NCBI GenBank assembly: GCA_022791735.1
Contig: JAAVZQ010000063.1
Coordinates: 1 to 19,310 of the forward strand
Source of the DNA: Clostridia bacterium
GTDB taxonomy: Bacteria; Bacillota; Clostridia; TANB77; CAG-508
Direction of reading: 5' to 3'
DNA length: 19,310 bases
Part shown: piece after piece, positions 8,573-15,978 of the stretch
Layout: each line of letters opens with the position of its first letter
How positions within the stretch are numbered: the first letter of the stretch is position 1
The notes under the pieces: model-generated
What the model saw: the letters and a program-made list of their open reading frames with translations, nothing else
What the model was told of the DNA's origin: nothing
Databases searched by the model: none
Made by a program: the position numbers and the translations under genes

Positions 8573-10165
8573 TTCATTAAACTTGAAATAAATATTTATT
8601 TCTTTATTTTCAGATATTGTAATCTTCTCAATTAATTCATTTAGTAATTGTTTTGTAGGTTTTTCTAAAGATAAAAACTCTTTCGCTAGTTTTTCTATTT
8701 TTAATGTATCATCTTGCCTCACTTCTTGATTACTTATAACTGCTATTAGTTCTTCTTTTTCTTTTACTAGCTTGTCTCTATCCTGTGTAAAATCAGCTAC
8801 TAATGCTATATAATCATTTTCACTAACTACACCTTTTACTTTGTCCATATATAGATTTTTAATGTATAATCCGATATCTGTTATTTTTTGTTCTAATGTT
8901 TCTAATCTTTTTTCATTGTTCATTTGCTTTAGTTCTTGCATCTTTTTTCTCTTTGCCATACTTATTAGTTCATCAGCTAAGTTTTCATTTACATATTTTG
9001 TGCATACTTCTTTGATATGTTTTATCAAAACTTCTTCAAGCTCTGGAATACTATTTGAATGTCTTGTACATACATCACTATATAATCTTGAATAACTATA
9101 ACAAATAGTCGTGTATCTATATTCGCCATATCTTTTTAATGCATAATTTGAATATGTCACATTTAGTCTAGCGTTGCATTCTGCACAGTATAGTAAACCT
9201 TTAAATAGATAATCATGCTTGGTACCTTTAAAAGATTTGTTTTTCTTTAATATGCTTTGAACAACATTAAAGTCATCTTCGTCAATTATTGCTTCATGTG
9301 TTCCTTTGCAAATATATCTTTCTTCTTCTGGTACTGTTATTCTTCTTTTTGATTTATAGTTTATTTTTCTTCTTTTAAATTGTACAAGTTCTCCAAGATA
9401 TACTCTATTATCTAGTATTCTTCTAATTGTCGTTTGTTTCCAAGAACTGTATAATGCTGTTTTTCTTGTTTTTCCTATGTCTCTTGCTTCTCCTGGAACA
9501 GGCACTCCATCTTTTGTTAGAATTTGTGCAATTCTTGTTAAGCCTTTTCCTTCTAAGTATAAGCTAAACACTCTTTTTACAATTTCTGCTTCTTTTTCAT
9601 TTATGATTAAATGGAATTTGTTATCCGGATCTTTTTGGTAACCATAAGGTGCTGTTACTCCTAAAAAGTTTCCTGCCTTTCTTCTTTCTGTTAGCGAGCT
9701 TCTTATCTTTTTAGAAATGTCTCTTACATACATATCATTTATTACACCTTTAAATGGAGCCATATCATTCATTCCAGAATCAATATAAGTATCAATATTA
9801 TCAAGTAATGCAATATATCTTACATTATGCTCTGGAAAATATATTTCTGTATAATGCCCTACTCCTAGTCTTTCCCTTCCAAGCCTTGATAAGTCTTTTG
9901 TAATTACTGTGTCAATTATTCCTGCCTCTATATCTTCTATCATTTCTTTAAATTTTGGTCTATCAAAATTTGTTCCTGTCCAACCATCATCAACATATTC
10001 TTTTACAACGAAAAAATTTTCTTGTTCTGATACATACCTTTTTAGTATTTCTCTTTGATTTGTTACACTAGAACTTTCTTCTTTATCTCCATCCTCTCTC
10101 GAGAGCCTTATATATAGCCCTACTCTAAAACTTTTTGTCTTCTGATTGCTTATTGGTAAATTCAT
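8534..10165 (-). CDS. Large serine recombinase (site-specific integrase/excisionase)
   Basis: This enzyme cuts and rejoins attachment sites through a covalent phosphoserine. The N-terminal resolvase domain has VGLYIRLSRED with the nucleophilic Ser25 (numbered from the upstream ATG at 10174), then DDGWTGTNFDRPKF and TKDLSRLGRERLGVGHYTE. The recombinase domain follows (PYGYQKD, then a stretch to YLGELVQFKRRK). A zinc ribbon (LLYCAECNARL, with later ICY and VCTRH cysteines) and a long coiled coil at about residues 415-490 complete the large-serine architecture. I chose the fourth-codon ATG at 10165 because GGGAAGG abuts the ATG at 10174 but lies nine bases from this one, giving 543 residues. It reads towards attL, which begins about 30 bases past its stop. 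It has no in-frame CGG. Confidence 0.92.
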   Translation of the reverse strand: MNLPISNQKTKSFRVGLYIRLSREDGDKEESSSVTNQREILKRYVSEQENFFVVKEYVDDGWTGTNFDRPKFKEMIEDIEAGIIDTVITKDLSRLGRERLGVGHYTEIYFPEHNVRYIALLDNIDTYIDSGMNDMAPFKGVINDMYVRDISKKIRSSLTERRKAGNFLGVTAPYGYQKDPDNKFHLIINEKEAEIVKRVFSLYLEGKGLTRIAQILTKDGVPVPGEARDIGKTRKTALYSSWKQTTIRRILDNRVYLGELVQFKRRKINYKSKRRITVPEEERYICKGTHEAIIDEDDFNVVQSILKKNKSFKGTKHDYLFKGLLYCAECNARLNVTYSNYALKRYGEYRYTTICYSYSRLYSDVCTRHSNSIPELEEVLIKHIKEVCTKYVNENLADELISMAKRKKMQELKQMNNEKRLETLEQKITDIGLYIKNLYMDKVKGVVSENDYIALVADFTQDRDKLVKEKEELIAVISNQEVRQDDTLKIEKLAKEFLSLEKPTKQLLNELIEKITISENKEINIYFKFNELNEMKEVNKKIA

Positions 10166-10184
10166 ATTCCACATCCTTCCCTTT

Positions 10185-10246
10185 AAGCAATCGCCTAAAG
10201 TAATTATACCATAAATTTTAAATTTGGGTTATAATTTTAGGCGATT
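10185..10246 (-). promoter_or_regulatory. Recombinase promoter flanked by an 11-bp inverted repeat (probable operator)
   Basis: AATCGCCTAAA (10189-10199) and its exact inverse TTTAGGCGATT (10236-10246) flank a minus-strand TATAAT (10208-10203) that would serve the recombinase gene. The downstream arm covers the predicted start point and the other lies upstream of the -35 region, as expected of a repressor operator pair. The -35 itself is poor. The plus strand shows T6 after the second arm, so the same structure could alternatively stop plus-strand transcripts coming from the SASP promoter. A third, 15-base copy (TTTAGGCGATTGCTT) occurs near attR at 13549. Confidence 0.5.
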
Positions 10247-10258
10247 TTTTCTAAATTC

Positions 10259-10399
10259 TTACATTATTTTTCCCTTAGCTTTTAAAGACAATATAAATGA
10301 CTTTTTTAAGATCTCATTTATGTTTGTTTTAGAATTTTTATCAAAGATATAATTTACTTTATATTCTTCTTTTGTATTTTCTTTTTTACCATTATTCAT
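10259..10399 (-). CDS. 46-residue small basic protein next to the recombinase gene
   Basis: This short gene starts MNNGKKENTKEEYKVNYIFD, continues with a segment of the pattern NINEILKKSFILSLKAKGKI and then stops. AGGTGA lies about six bases before the ATG. The composition is highly charged, with a predicted strand followed by one helix. Small proteins of this shape commonly accompany large serine recombinases in clostridial integrative elements, for example TnpW-like proteins of Tn4451-type transposons, but I cannot prove membership. A role as recombination directionality factor or recombinase partner is inference from position, just upstream of the recombinase gene and on the same strand. 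Confidence 0.6.
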   Translation of the reverse strand: MNNGKKENTKEEYKVNYIFDKNSKTNINEILKKSFILSLKAKGKIM

Positions 10400-10479
10400 A
10401 AGTTATCACCTGCTCTTATTATTCCCTGCCTAACAAGGAATATATACATTTATTGGTAAAAGTATAAAAAAATGTAATC

Positions 10480-10516
10480 AAAAAGAATGCCAAACTTTTA
10501 CATTTAGCATTCTTTC
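10480..10516 (-). terminator. Rho-independent terminator of the AlbA regulator operon
   Basis: A 9-bp perfect stem AAAGAATGC (10482-10490) / GCATTCTTT (10507-10515) lies just after the regulator stop codon at 10524. On the minus strand it ends in a T5 tract. It would separate the regulator and nuclease transcript from the small protein and recombinase genes. Confidence 0.7.
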
Positions 10517-10523
10517 TTTATGA

Positions 10524-11958
10524 TTATTTTTTTATTATATTCCAAGTTCCTTTTCTGTCAGATCCAATTCTTTCTATAATTCCCTTTTCTTTTAATTGCT
10601 TTATGTTTAATGCTATTGCTGGTCTACTAAGTTTTATCTTTTCTGTTAACATTTTTTGTGTTATACTTGGATTATTTTGAATAAATTCAAGTATTTTTCT
10701 TTGAGTATCATTTAGATTTTCTGTATAGTTTTCTGTATAGTTTTCTGTATAGTTTTCTGTATAGTTTTTATCATTAATTATCGGCGATTTATCGGCGGTT
10801 ATTTTAGACTTACGATTATAATTTTCATTCATTAAAGTAACTACAAAATCAGTCCTATTTGAGAAAAATTTTATTTTTTCCATATCCCCGAATAGCTTCA
10901 TATATTTTCTTAAATCCACTTCCTCTTCTTTCCATAAAATCTAATCTTTGAAATACATCGGCTATTATTGGATTTCTTCTTTTTGATGGAATATTTAAAA
11001 TATCTTCATTCTGTATAATGCTTCCATCATACATTCCACCAGGAGATGATATTTCTAATCTGTCATCATAGATATCAATATGAATTTCTGCTCCTATTAT
11101 GTCATACATTCTATGTATTAGTGCATTTACAAGTACCTCAGTAATAACTCTTTCATTATAATCATAATATTCTACTCTTGTTCTAGGTAATTTTTTCCAA
11201 GCCTTTGTATTATGATTCTTTATAAAATTGAATCCATTTTCCAAAAGCATAATCAAGTTTCCACTATATTCTCTATCATCTACTGCATCTTCAAATATTG
11301 ATGTCTTGTCTAATCCATTCCATCTTGTACAAAATATTCTTGATTGCAATAATGGGCATTGATCTGAAAATAAGACTCCTGCATAAGTTAGTTTTCTACT
11401 ATCATCCATTAATCCAAATGATATAAAGTCACTTTCTTCTAGCTTTTTACCTGTTTTTTGTAAGTATGTTGCTTTGAATAATGTAAAACTTAAATCTTCA
11501 AAATTATATTTAGATATTCCTGCATCATAAGTTATTTTTTCTCCTTTGGCAACTAACTCACTAATAATATATGTTGGTGCATTTACACTTTCATTCCCTA
11601 TTCTTACAAAAACAATTTTATTTCCATCGCCCACATAATAGTATGGTGTTTTAGTTCCTTGCTTTACTTCTAGTCTAATAACATTTTTACCATCTTGTGT
11701 AATTACCGCAATATTAAAATTTGCAAGCGGTTCTATTCTAGATTTAATTAGTTCACTTATTTTTTCTACATCTCCTTGTGTATCTTCTAACCCAACTATT
11801 TCTCTATCATTATTAACTCCAAAATATATTGTTCCACCTATCCCATTACTAAATGCAGATACTGTTTTTAGCCAACTTTTTGGTTTTTTCAATTCCAAAT
11901 TTTCTTTAAATTCTATTTCTGTCGTCTCTGCTACTAAGTTTATTGATAATTTTTTCAT
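10524..11958 (-). CDS. AlbA_2 (Schlafen-like) / HATPase / winged-helix regulator, with one C-GG +1 frameshift site
   Basis: This protein belongs to the family often labelled ATP-dependent DNA helicase-like or divergent-AAA transcriptional regulator. The AlbA_2 domain has TEIEFKENLE and SAFSNGIGGTIYFGVNND near the start. A HATPase_c_4-type domain follows (ERVITEVLVNALIHR, then DDRLEISSPGG and ERRGSGFKKIYEAI). The C-terminus is a winged helix (TQRKILEFIQNNPSITQKML). The conventional frame ends soon after codon 357, a CGG (10890-10888). Reading C-GGG as glycine gives EAIGDMEKIKFFSNRTDF, the normal family continuation, and 477 residues in total. I prefer the ATG at 11958, behind GAGGTGA, over the GTG at 11967. 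In mobile elements such proteins usually act as regulators or defence factors; which one applies here is unknown. Confidence 0.82.
10717..10764 (-). repeat. Four tandem copies of a 12-bp unit encoding repeated ENYT
   Basis: The unit TTTTCTGTATAG (plus strand) is repeated exactly four times within the regulator gene and encodes a repeated Glu-Asn-Tyr-Thr linker between the HATPase part and the winged helix. Unit changes of 12 bp would vary linker length without shifting the frame. The copies are identical, suggesting recent expansion. Confidence 0.9.
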
Positions 11959-11969
11959 GTTTATCACCT

Positions 11970-12821
11970 CTATTTTTTCTTCTTACTATATTTTTCTAGT
12001 ATTACTGCTACTAAACCTAGAATAATTACTGTAATACCTATAAAAATATAATATATATTTTGTTTATTTTCCTCTTTCTCATTCACTTGATTATCAATAT
12101 TTTCTTGTTCTCCATTATTATTTTCTACTTTATCGCTCCAAATTCCTATCTTTTCTTCTTTTACTTTTTCTTCCTGTTCTTGAAGTATCCATGCATATTT
12201 ATAGTTATATTGCAACATATAAGTCGTTGCTAGTCCATTTTTTATCAATTTTTCTTGCAATAATATGCCATCTACCCAAATCCACGCTAAATGTCTTTCG
12301 TATTTGTCCTTTTCCGATGCGTTAGAATCATATTCTATTTCTATTTTCTTTGCATTCTCCAGTATTTCTTTTGTAAAATTGCTAGCCTCTTTTCCATAAA
12401 ATTCTTCTCCCTTCGTAGGATGCACAGTTTCTGGAGTATCTATTCCTAAAAATCTTACTGTTATTTTTTCTCCATTTAGTTCAAATTTTGCAGTGTATCC
12501 ATCTACACTTTCAACGTATTTCACCTCTATTTTTTCTTGTTTTATATCATTTATAGTATTTGTAATATTAAAATTTTCATCATAATATACTGCTGTCTTT
12601 GTTATTTCCCATCTTTGTTTCTCTTCATTCCATTCTACTTGATGATAATGCTTAGTACCATCTTGGTTATGGTATCCATAATATTTTCCATCATGTTCTA
12701 TAATTTCTGATGAATTTTTATCTTTCCAACCTGTTATATTACCTCCATGTGCTACCACTTTTATTTCACATATCATTAATAAACTTAACATTATCATCAA
12801 TGTCTTCTTTAATTTTTTCAT
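11970..12821 (-). CDS. Exported, membrane-anchored YHYH / thermonuclease-like (SNase) protein
   Basis: This 283-residue protein has a signal peptide at residues 1-24 and a YHYH-type region (YYGYHNQDGTKHYHQVEW, 47-64). A staphylococcal-nuclease domain follows at about 98-230, and a C-terminal membrane helix (256-275) ends in KKKK, so it should be anchored outside the cell. Equivalents of the catalytic residues are visible: Arg123, Asp128, Thr129 and Glu131 in RFLGIDTPET, and Arg176 in YERHLAW. The first calcium ligand (Asp21 of the staphylococcal enzyme, motif DGDT) is replaced, since the text here is DGYT with Tyr109. Activity may be reduced or altered. The stop codon lies 11 bases before the regulator ATG, so the two genes are probably cotranscribed. 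It could attack extracellular DNA or be a binding remnant. Confidence 0.85.
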   Translation of the reverse strand: MKKLKKTLMIMLSLLMICEIKVVAHGGNITGWKDKNSSEIIEHDGKYYGYHNQDGTKHYHQVEWNEEKQRWEITKTAVYYDENFNITNTINDIKQEKIEVKYVESVDGYTAKFELNGEKITVRFLGIDTPETVHPTKGEEFYGKEASNFTKEILENAKKIEIEYDSNASEKDKYERHLAWIWVDGILLQEKLIKNGLATTYMLQYNYKYAWILQEQEEKVKEEKIGIWSDKVENNNGEQENIDNQVNEKEENKQNIYYIFIGITVIILGLVAVILEKYSKKKK

Positions 12822-13098
12822 TTGGACTCCCTCTTTATTTTTTATTAGTATATCATATTATCACTATAAATTGTTGTTTTTCTTACAAATTTTTGCAAAC
12901 ATATTGACTTTTCTTATTATAGCTCTTAAAATATACTTAGTTTATTTCTATTTGTTTTTATTGCAATCATAGTACATGCCTTTCATAAAAATATTATTTG
13001 TCTTAAATTTCAGCTTATTTAAATAAACCCATAACTATCTGTAAAGCTCGTTCCTTGCTAAAAGCTAAGAAAATTTCAATAAAAAGGAGGTATTTTAT

Positions 13099-13491
13099 AT
13101 GCCAATCAACTTTCTTGATTCAGTTAATAACTCATTAACTAAACTAGATAATTCTATTCATAGCAAAATTGAAGGTTCTTTAGTAGATACTTTTATTCAC
13201 GAATTACAAGATTATCTTGACAAAATACACTCTACTAGTTTACTTGATACTTTGCCTTCTAATACAATTCTAACTTTTGCAAAATATGATAATAACTTTG
13301 CTGTATGCTTTGATTATAATTCTAAAAATATTTACTATTTACCTCAAAAAAATATTATTGGAGCAAAACCTATTCCTGGTGATGCTTTAAAAGTATATTC
13401 TCCCGGCAATTTTTATGTTGACTACACTGCTATTTTTACTGAAGAAGATATCTTGCAAAAATCCTTCCAAGAATGCAGTATTGCTAAATAG
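13099..13491 (+). CDS. Hypothetical 130-residue protein near the right end of the element
   Basis: The gene starts MPINFLDSVNNSLTKLDNSI behind a strong AAAAGGAGG site. The first half is predicted helical and acidic. The second half has strands (TILTFAKYDNNFAVCFDY) and the text AKPIPGDALKVYSPGNFYVD. No signal peptide or membrane segment is seen. I do not recognise the family. It is the only element gene on the plus strand and is divergent from the nuclease and regulator genes across a 277-base gap (12822-13098) that presumably holds both promoters. Candidate roles such as excision factor, immunity or accessory protein are guesses from location. It contains no in-frame CGG. Confidence 0.7.
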   Translation: MPINFLDSVNNSLTKLDNSIHSKIEGSLVDTFIHELQDYLDKIHSTSLLDTLPSNTILTFAKYDNNFAVCFDYNSKNIYYLPQKNIIGAKPIPGDALKVYSPGNFYVDYTAIFTEEDILQKSFQECSIAK

Positions 13492-13548
13492 TTCTATCAT
13501 ATTATCAAACTATTTTTATCAATATTTTTCATATATGTATTTATTAAA

Positions 13549-13563
13549 TTTAGGCGATTGCTT
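13549..13563 (+). repeat. 15-bp repeat TTTAGGCGATTGCTT matching the recombinase promoter region
   Basis: This sequence is the exact reverse complement of 10185-10199 at the recombinase promoter. It lies in the noncoding stretch 13492-13665 before attR, which also contains the 10-bp palindrome CGTTCGAACG and two similar CTCAC-TTCG stretches. It may be a further operator or recombinase accessory site; alternatively the 15-bp pair bounds a cargo unit of about 3.3 kb. Confidence 0.55.
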
Positions 13564-13641
13564 GTTTTCTAATGATTACAACCTCACTTCATTCGGTTGC
13601 ATAAGTCATCCGTAACTCACATTCGTTCGAACGGCTAACTT

Positions 13642-13675
13642 AAATATATTTTTGACGCCCATAGAAGTTGGTGTT
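13642..13675 (+). repeat. attR junction of the integrated element
   Basis: The element arm AAATATATTTTTGAC (13642-13656) is the exact inverse of the arm at 8489-8503. It is followed by seven bases (GCCCATA) and the GA core at 13664-13665. From 13666 the sequence returns to SASP coding text (AGTTGGTGTTAATTT). The spacing from arm to core equals that at the left end, which fixes the crossover. Confidence 0.85.
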
Positions 13676-13789
13676 AATTTAAAAAACGGTTATAACGGTG
13701 ATATCTCATCAAGAGATGCTGGTAAAATCGGTGGTAACATGGTAAGAAAATTAATACAAAAAGCTGAAAACCAAATGATAGGTAAATAA
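13666..13789 (+). pseudogene. 3' part of the interrupted alpha/beta-type SASP gene
   Basis: The text from 13667 reads VGVNLKNGYNGD, then ISSRDAGKIGGNMVRKLIQK, then AENQMIGK and a stop at 13787-13789. This is the conserved C-terminal half of alpha/beta SASPs (the GVNL, SRxAGxIGG and MV+xLI motifs). It has no start codon or ribosome binding site of its own. Joined to 8399-8481 across GA it gives GAA GTT GGT, that is EVASEVGV, and a 68-residue protein of normal family length. The conserved GPR protease recognition region spans exactly the join, so the insertion point lies in the most conserved part of the gene, a common choice for integrases. Confidence 0.9.
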
Positions 13790-13853
13790 GTTTAGTTATA
13801 CTAGCTTAGATTAGTGTAAGGTATGGGTATAAATTTTGCTTTTATATACATAA

Positions 13854-13882
13854 AGGCAGGGTTTGTACCCCTGCCTCATTTT
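13854..13882. terminator. Bidirectional terminator between the SASP gene and the Cys-rich membrane gene
   Basis: An 8-bp stem AGGCAGGG (13854-13861) / CCCTGCCT (13869-13876) with a 7-base loop is followed by CATTTT on the plus strand. On the minus strand it lies just after the stop of the convergent gene at 13890. It can end both transcripts. Confidence 0.75.
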
Positions 13883-13889
13883 AATCTAA

Positions 13890-14195
13890 CTATCTACAAC
13901 AACAAACTTTTTTTGGTTTTCTATTTTTACAACATATAGCTACAATTATACTTAAAACAAGTAATACAAATAATACTACTGCAAGTACTATTATAGCTGG
14001 AAGCGCTGCAAGTATCGCTACACTAAGTGCTGCTCCTATAATTACACCAATAATTCCTATAAATAATGCTGCAAGTATTGCTATTACTATTTCTATGCAT
14101 GAACAACTTTTATTTGCTTTACCACAGCATCCTGGATGTCTGTTTGCTGTACATATTTCTTCTTGATTATATTTTATTCTCATTTCTTCTATCAT
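13890..14195 (-). CDS. Small Cys-rich membrane protein of unknown function
   Basis: This 101-residue protein has a hydrophilic N-terminus with clustered cysteines (HPGCCGKANKSCSCIE), two long hydrophobic segments (about 33-58 and 62-88) rich in Ile, Val and Ala, and a basic Cys-rich tail ending CCKNRKPKKVCCCR. The cysteine clusters on both sides of the membrane pair could bind metal or be lipidated. I do not recognise the family. AAAGGAGC lies ten bases before the ATG. It stands alone between terminators. The 313-base gap upstream (14196-14508) holds AT-rich sequence, possible promoter material and the terminator at 14395, and nothing else that I can support. Confidence 0.7.
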   Translation of the reverse strand: MIEEMRIKYNQEEICTANRHPGCCGKANKSCSCIEIVIAILAALFIGIIGVIIGAALSVAILAALPAIIVLAVVLFVLLVLSIIVAICCKNRKPKKVCCCR

Positions 14196-14394
14196 TTTAA
14201 TTTAAGCTCCTTTCTAATTGGTCTAATAATATATTATATTAATCCTTTAGAAAAAAGTTGACATTTTTTTACAAATTTTTACATAATAAATATTTTTTAT
14301 TTTTAAATTATCCATACATCTCCTCGCACATATATTAACATTCGCAATATTTATTTTACTTAGAAAAGTTCATTTTTCCTATACAATAAAACAA

Positions 14395-14420
14395 AAAAGC
14401 TAGAAATGTATCTAGCTTTT
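14395..14420 (-). terminator. Rho-independent terminator downstream of the M15-like peptidase gene
   Basis: A perfect 9-bp stem AAAAGCTAG (14395-14403) / CTAGCTTTT (14412-14420) is followed on the minus strand by TTTTTTGTTTT. It lies about 90 bases after the reconstructed stop codon at 14509, which supports the gene really extending that far. Confidence 0.8.
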
Positions 14421-14508
14421 CTTTGAACAAAACACCCAACCTTTCTTTATACTTGCCGATTTGAGTTCCTAGCCTAAATGCGAGAAAACTCAAAAATATA
14501 AGTGTTAT

Positions 14509-15194
14509 TTAATCAATTGTTGTAGAAGTTCTACCGTATGCCAACCACATCTTCTTGAAGCGAGCGCCACGTATTACATCCGATTATTCCATCTGCTGAA
14601 AGCCCACGACTTGCTTGGTATCTTTTTACTGCATTTTCTGTGTTAGCACCAAAAATGCCATCTAGATTGCCGTGTAGAAAATCCAAGTGTATTCAAGCCA
14701 TCTTGTGCGATAAGTGTATACATTCCGTATACTACCACGTTTCACTTGTGGGAAACCACCGACTTGCGCACGCTGACGAAAGAGCTCTTTTATCAAAATG
14801 TACCCATGTAGGTGTAAGAGATGCAGGTTCTACATAAGACCATACACCAGAATTTTTTGCACTATTCCTAAGTGAAGTTCTTTTTGAATTTGAACAAGTT
14901 TGGCACACATCAAATGCAACTCCTGCATAGTGTTGCGACTGCAAACCATGCCCGCCTTCCCATGGTCTTTTAAATGCAAATCCTACAGGAATAGACTGAC
15001 CAAAAATATATCTTTGACTGTTCCACGCTTGCATAGTACGTTTACTAGTCCATAGAGTAGGACTTTTGCTAGAGCCTCTAAACTCACGAACAGTAAGAGT
15101 TCTACCGTGTGTTATATGGCATAGCTTCACTTTCGCCTCTGTAATATGTTTCCATACGATTATTATCATTATTATAAACTAAAATTTTTGCCAT
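14509..15194 (-). CDS. M15-like peptidase with C-terminal peptidoglycan-binding domain, with five C-GG +1 frameshift sites
   Basis: The reconstructed 226-residue protein starts MAKILVYNNDNNRMETYY behind AAAGGAT. It carries the M15/VanY-type zinc motif SxHxxGxAxD (SQHYAGVAFD, with His88 and Asp95) and WVHFD (His132), so it is probably a carboxypeptidase or endopeptidase acting on peptidoglycan peptides. A PG_binding_1 domain follows (about 150-215: LIAQDGLNTLGFSTG, then NLDGIFGANTENAVKRYQ). The conventional frame is broken five times, always at CGG: 15107-15105, 14761-14759, 14727-14725, 14672-14670 and 14536-14534 (first base to last). Reading each as C-GGN gives Gly30, Gly145, Gly156, Gly174 and Gly219. 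Two of the CGG codons are directly followed by TAG in the zero frame. The protein has no obvious signal peptide. It follows sigE by 59 bases, so sporulation-linked expression is possible. Confidence 0.82.
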
Positions 15195-15253
15195 GTATTT
15201 TCATCCTTTCATAGTTATAATATGAAAGAAATTAAATTAAAGTGAAAGTGGTT

Positions 15254-15978
15254 CTACCCAGTTTTGCTTAAAATCTCCTTTTTCATTTTACTTATAATCT
15301 TTTTCTCTAGCCTTGATATGTAACTTTGAGAAATACCGAAGCATATCAGCCACTTCTTTTTGTGTTTTCTCATCTCCTCCAGTTCTAAACCCAAATCTAA
15401 GTTCCATTATATCCTTTTCCCTTGGGTTTAGTTTCGCCATAGAAGCTTTAAGCAAATTCTTATCTACCTCATCTTCTATCCTTCTTGAAGTAACATCATT
15501 ATCTGTTCCGTAAAATATCAGAAAGTAAAAGTTCATTCCCATCTCCATCTTGATTTAGTGGCTCATCAATCGAAATCTCCCCTTTTATCTTATTGCTTCT
15601 CCTTAAATACATAAGTATTTCATTCTCAATACACCTAGAAGCATATGTAGCAAGCTTTATTTTTTTATCAGTATTAAAAGTATTTATAGCCTTCATAAGA
15701 CCAATTGTGCCAATCGAAATCAAATCTTCAATACCAATCCCTGTATTTTCAAATTTTTTGGCAATGTACACAACTAGCCTTAAGTTTCTTTCAACCAAGG
15801 TCTGCCTTGCATCCATATCTTTGGAAGCAAGCCTTTTCAATACTTCCTCCTCCTCTTTTGGTTCTAGTGGAGGCGGAAGAGTTTGACTACCTGCGATATA
15901 AAAAATACTTTCTATATCGTGATTTTCCTTTTTCAAATACTTTAGATACAAATTATTCAAAATTCGAATTATATTCAC
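15254..15978 (-). CDS. sigE: Pro-sigma-E, sporulation mother-cell sigma factor, with two C-GG +1 frameshift sites
   Basis: Text closely matches Bacillus SigE: a pro-sequence before YIAGSQTLPPPLEP, then LRLVVYIAKKFENTGIGIED and LATYASRCIENEILMYLRRS (region 2), and SIDEPLNQDGDGNELLLSD. Conventional reading breaks at codon 157 (CGG, 15510-15508) and again at codon 214 (CGG, 15338-15336). Skipping each C yields DILGTDNDV and DMLGISQSYISRLEKK, exactly the positions of conserved glycines in Bacillus SigE, and a 240-residue product (239 in B. subtilis). The second site lies in the region 4.2 helix-turn-helix. The start is a GTG at 15978 overlapping the end of spoIIGA, behind AAGGGAG. Pro-sigma-E is cleaved by SpoIIGA. 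Without the shifts the product would lack region 4, so productive shifting should be essential for sporulation. Confidence 0.92.

Larger units (their letters stand above)
8482..13665. mobile_element. 5,184-bp large-serine-recombinase element inserted in a SASP gene
   Basis: The element lies between matching GA dinucleotides inside a SASP gene. It carries a large serine recombinase next to its left end, a 46-residue small protein, an AlbA_2/HATPase/winged-helix regulator, a membrane-anchored thermonuclease-like protein and, on the opposite strand near the right end, a hypothetical gene. There are no conjugation, replication or capsid genes, so it is neither a complete conjugative element nor a phage; it is probably an integrative element mobilised by others or an intervening element of the sporulation gene. 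Precise excision would leave 83 plus 124 bases, a perfect 69-codon SASP frame including stop. The regulator gene carries a C-GG site like the host genes, which implies long residence in, or adaptation to, hosts with this decoding. Confidence 0.88.

Noticed and set aside
10189..10246. Inverted repeat at the recombinase promoter as a plain terminator
   Set aside because: The T tract is on the plus strand, where no gene ends nearby, and a TATAAT sits between the arms; an operator is the more economical reading, though a stop for plus-strand readthrough remains possible.
10717..10764. Tandem 12-bp repeats as a CRISPR-like array
   Set aside because: There are no spacers; the units abut and encode an in-frame linker in the regulator.
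10870..10890. Homopolymer runs and an A AAA AAT heptamer near the break in the AlbA regulator as the cause of the frame change
   Set aside because: The heptamer would give a -1 shift into a TAA stop, and the needed change is +1. The CGG a few codons earlier explains it and fits the other 14 sites, most of which have no homopolymer.
13890..14195. Cys-rich two-helix protein as a toxin or bacteriocin
   Set aside because: There is no leader, immunity gene or transporter nearby, and cysteine clusters alone are not evidence.
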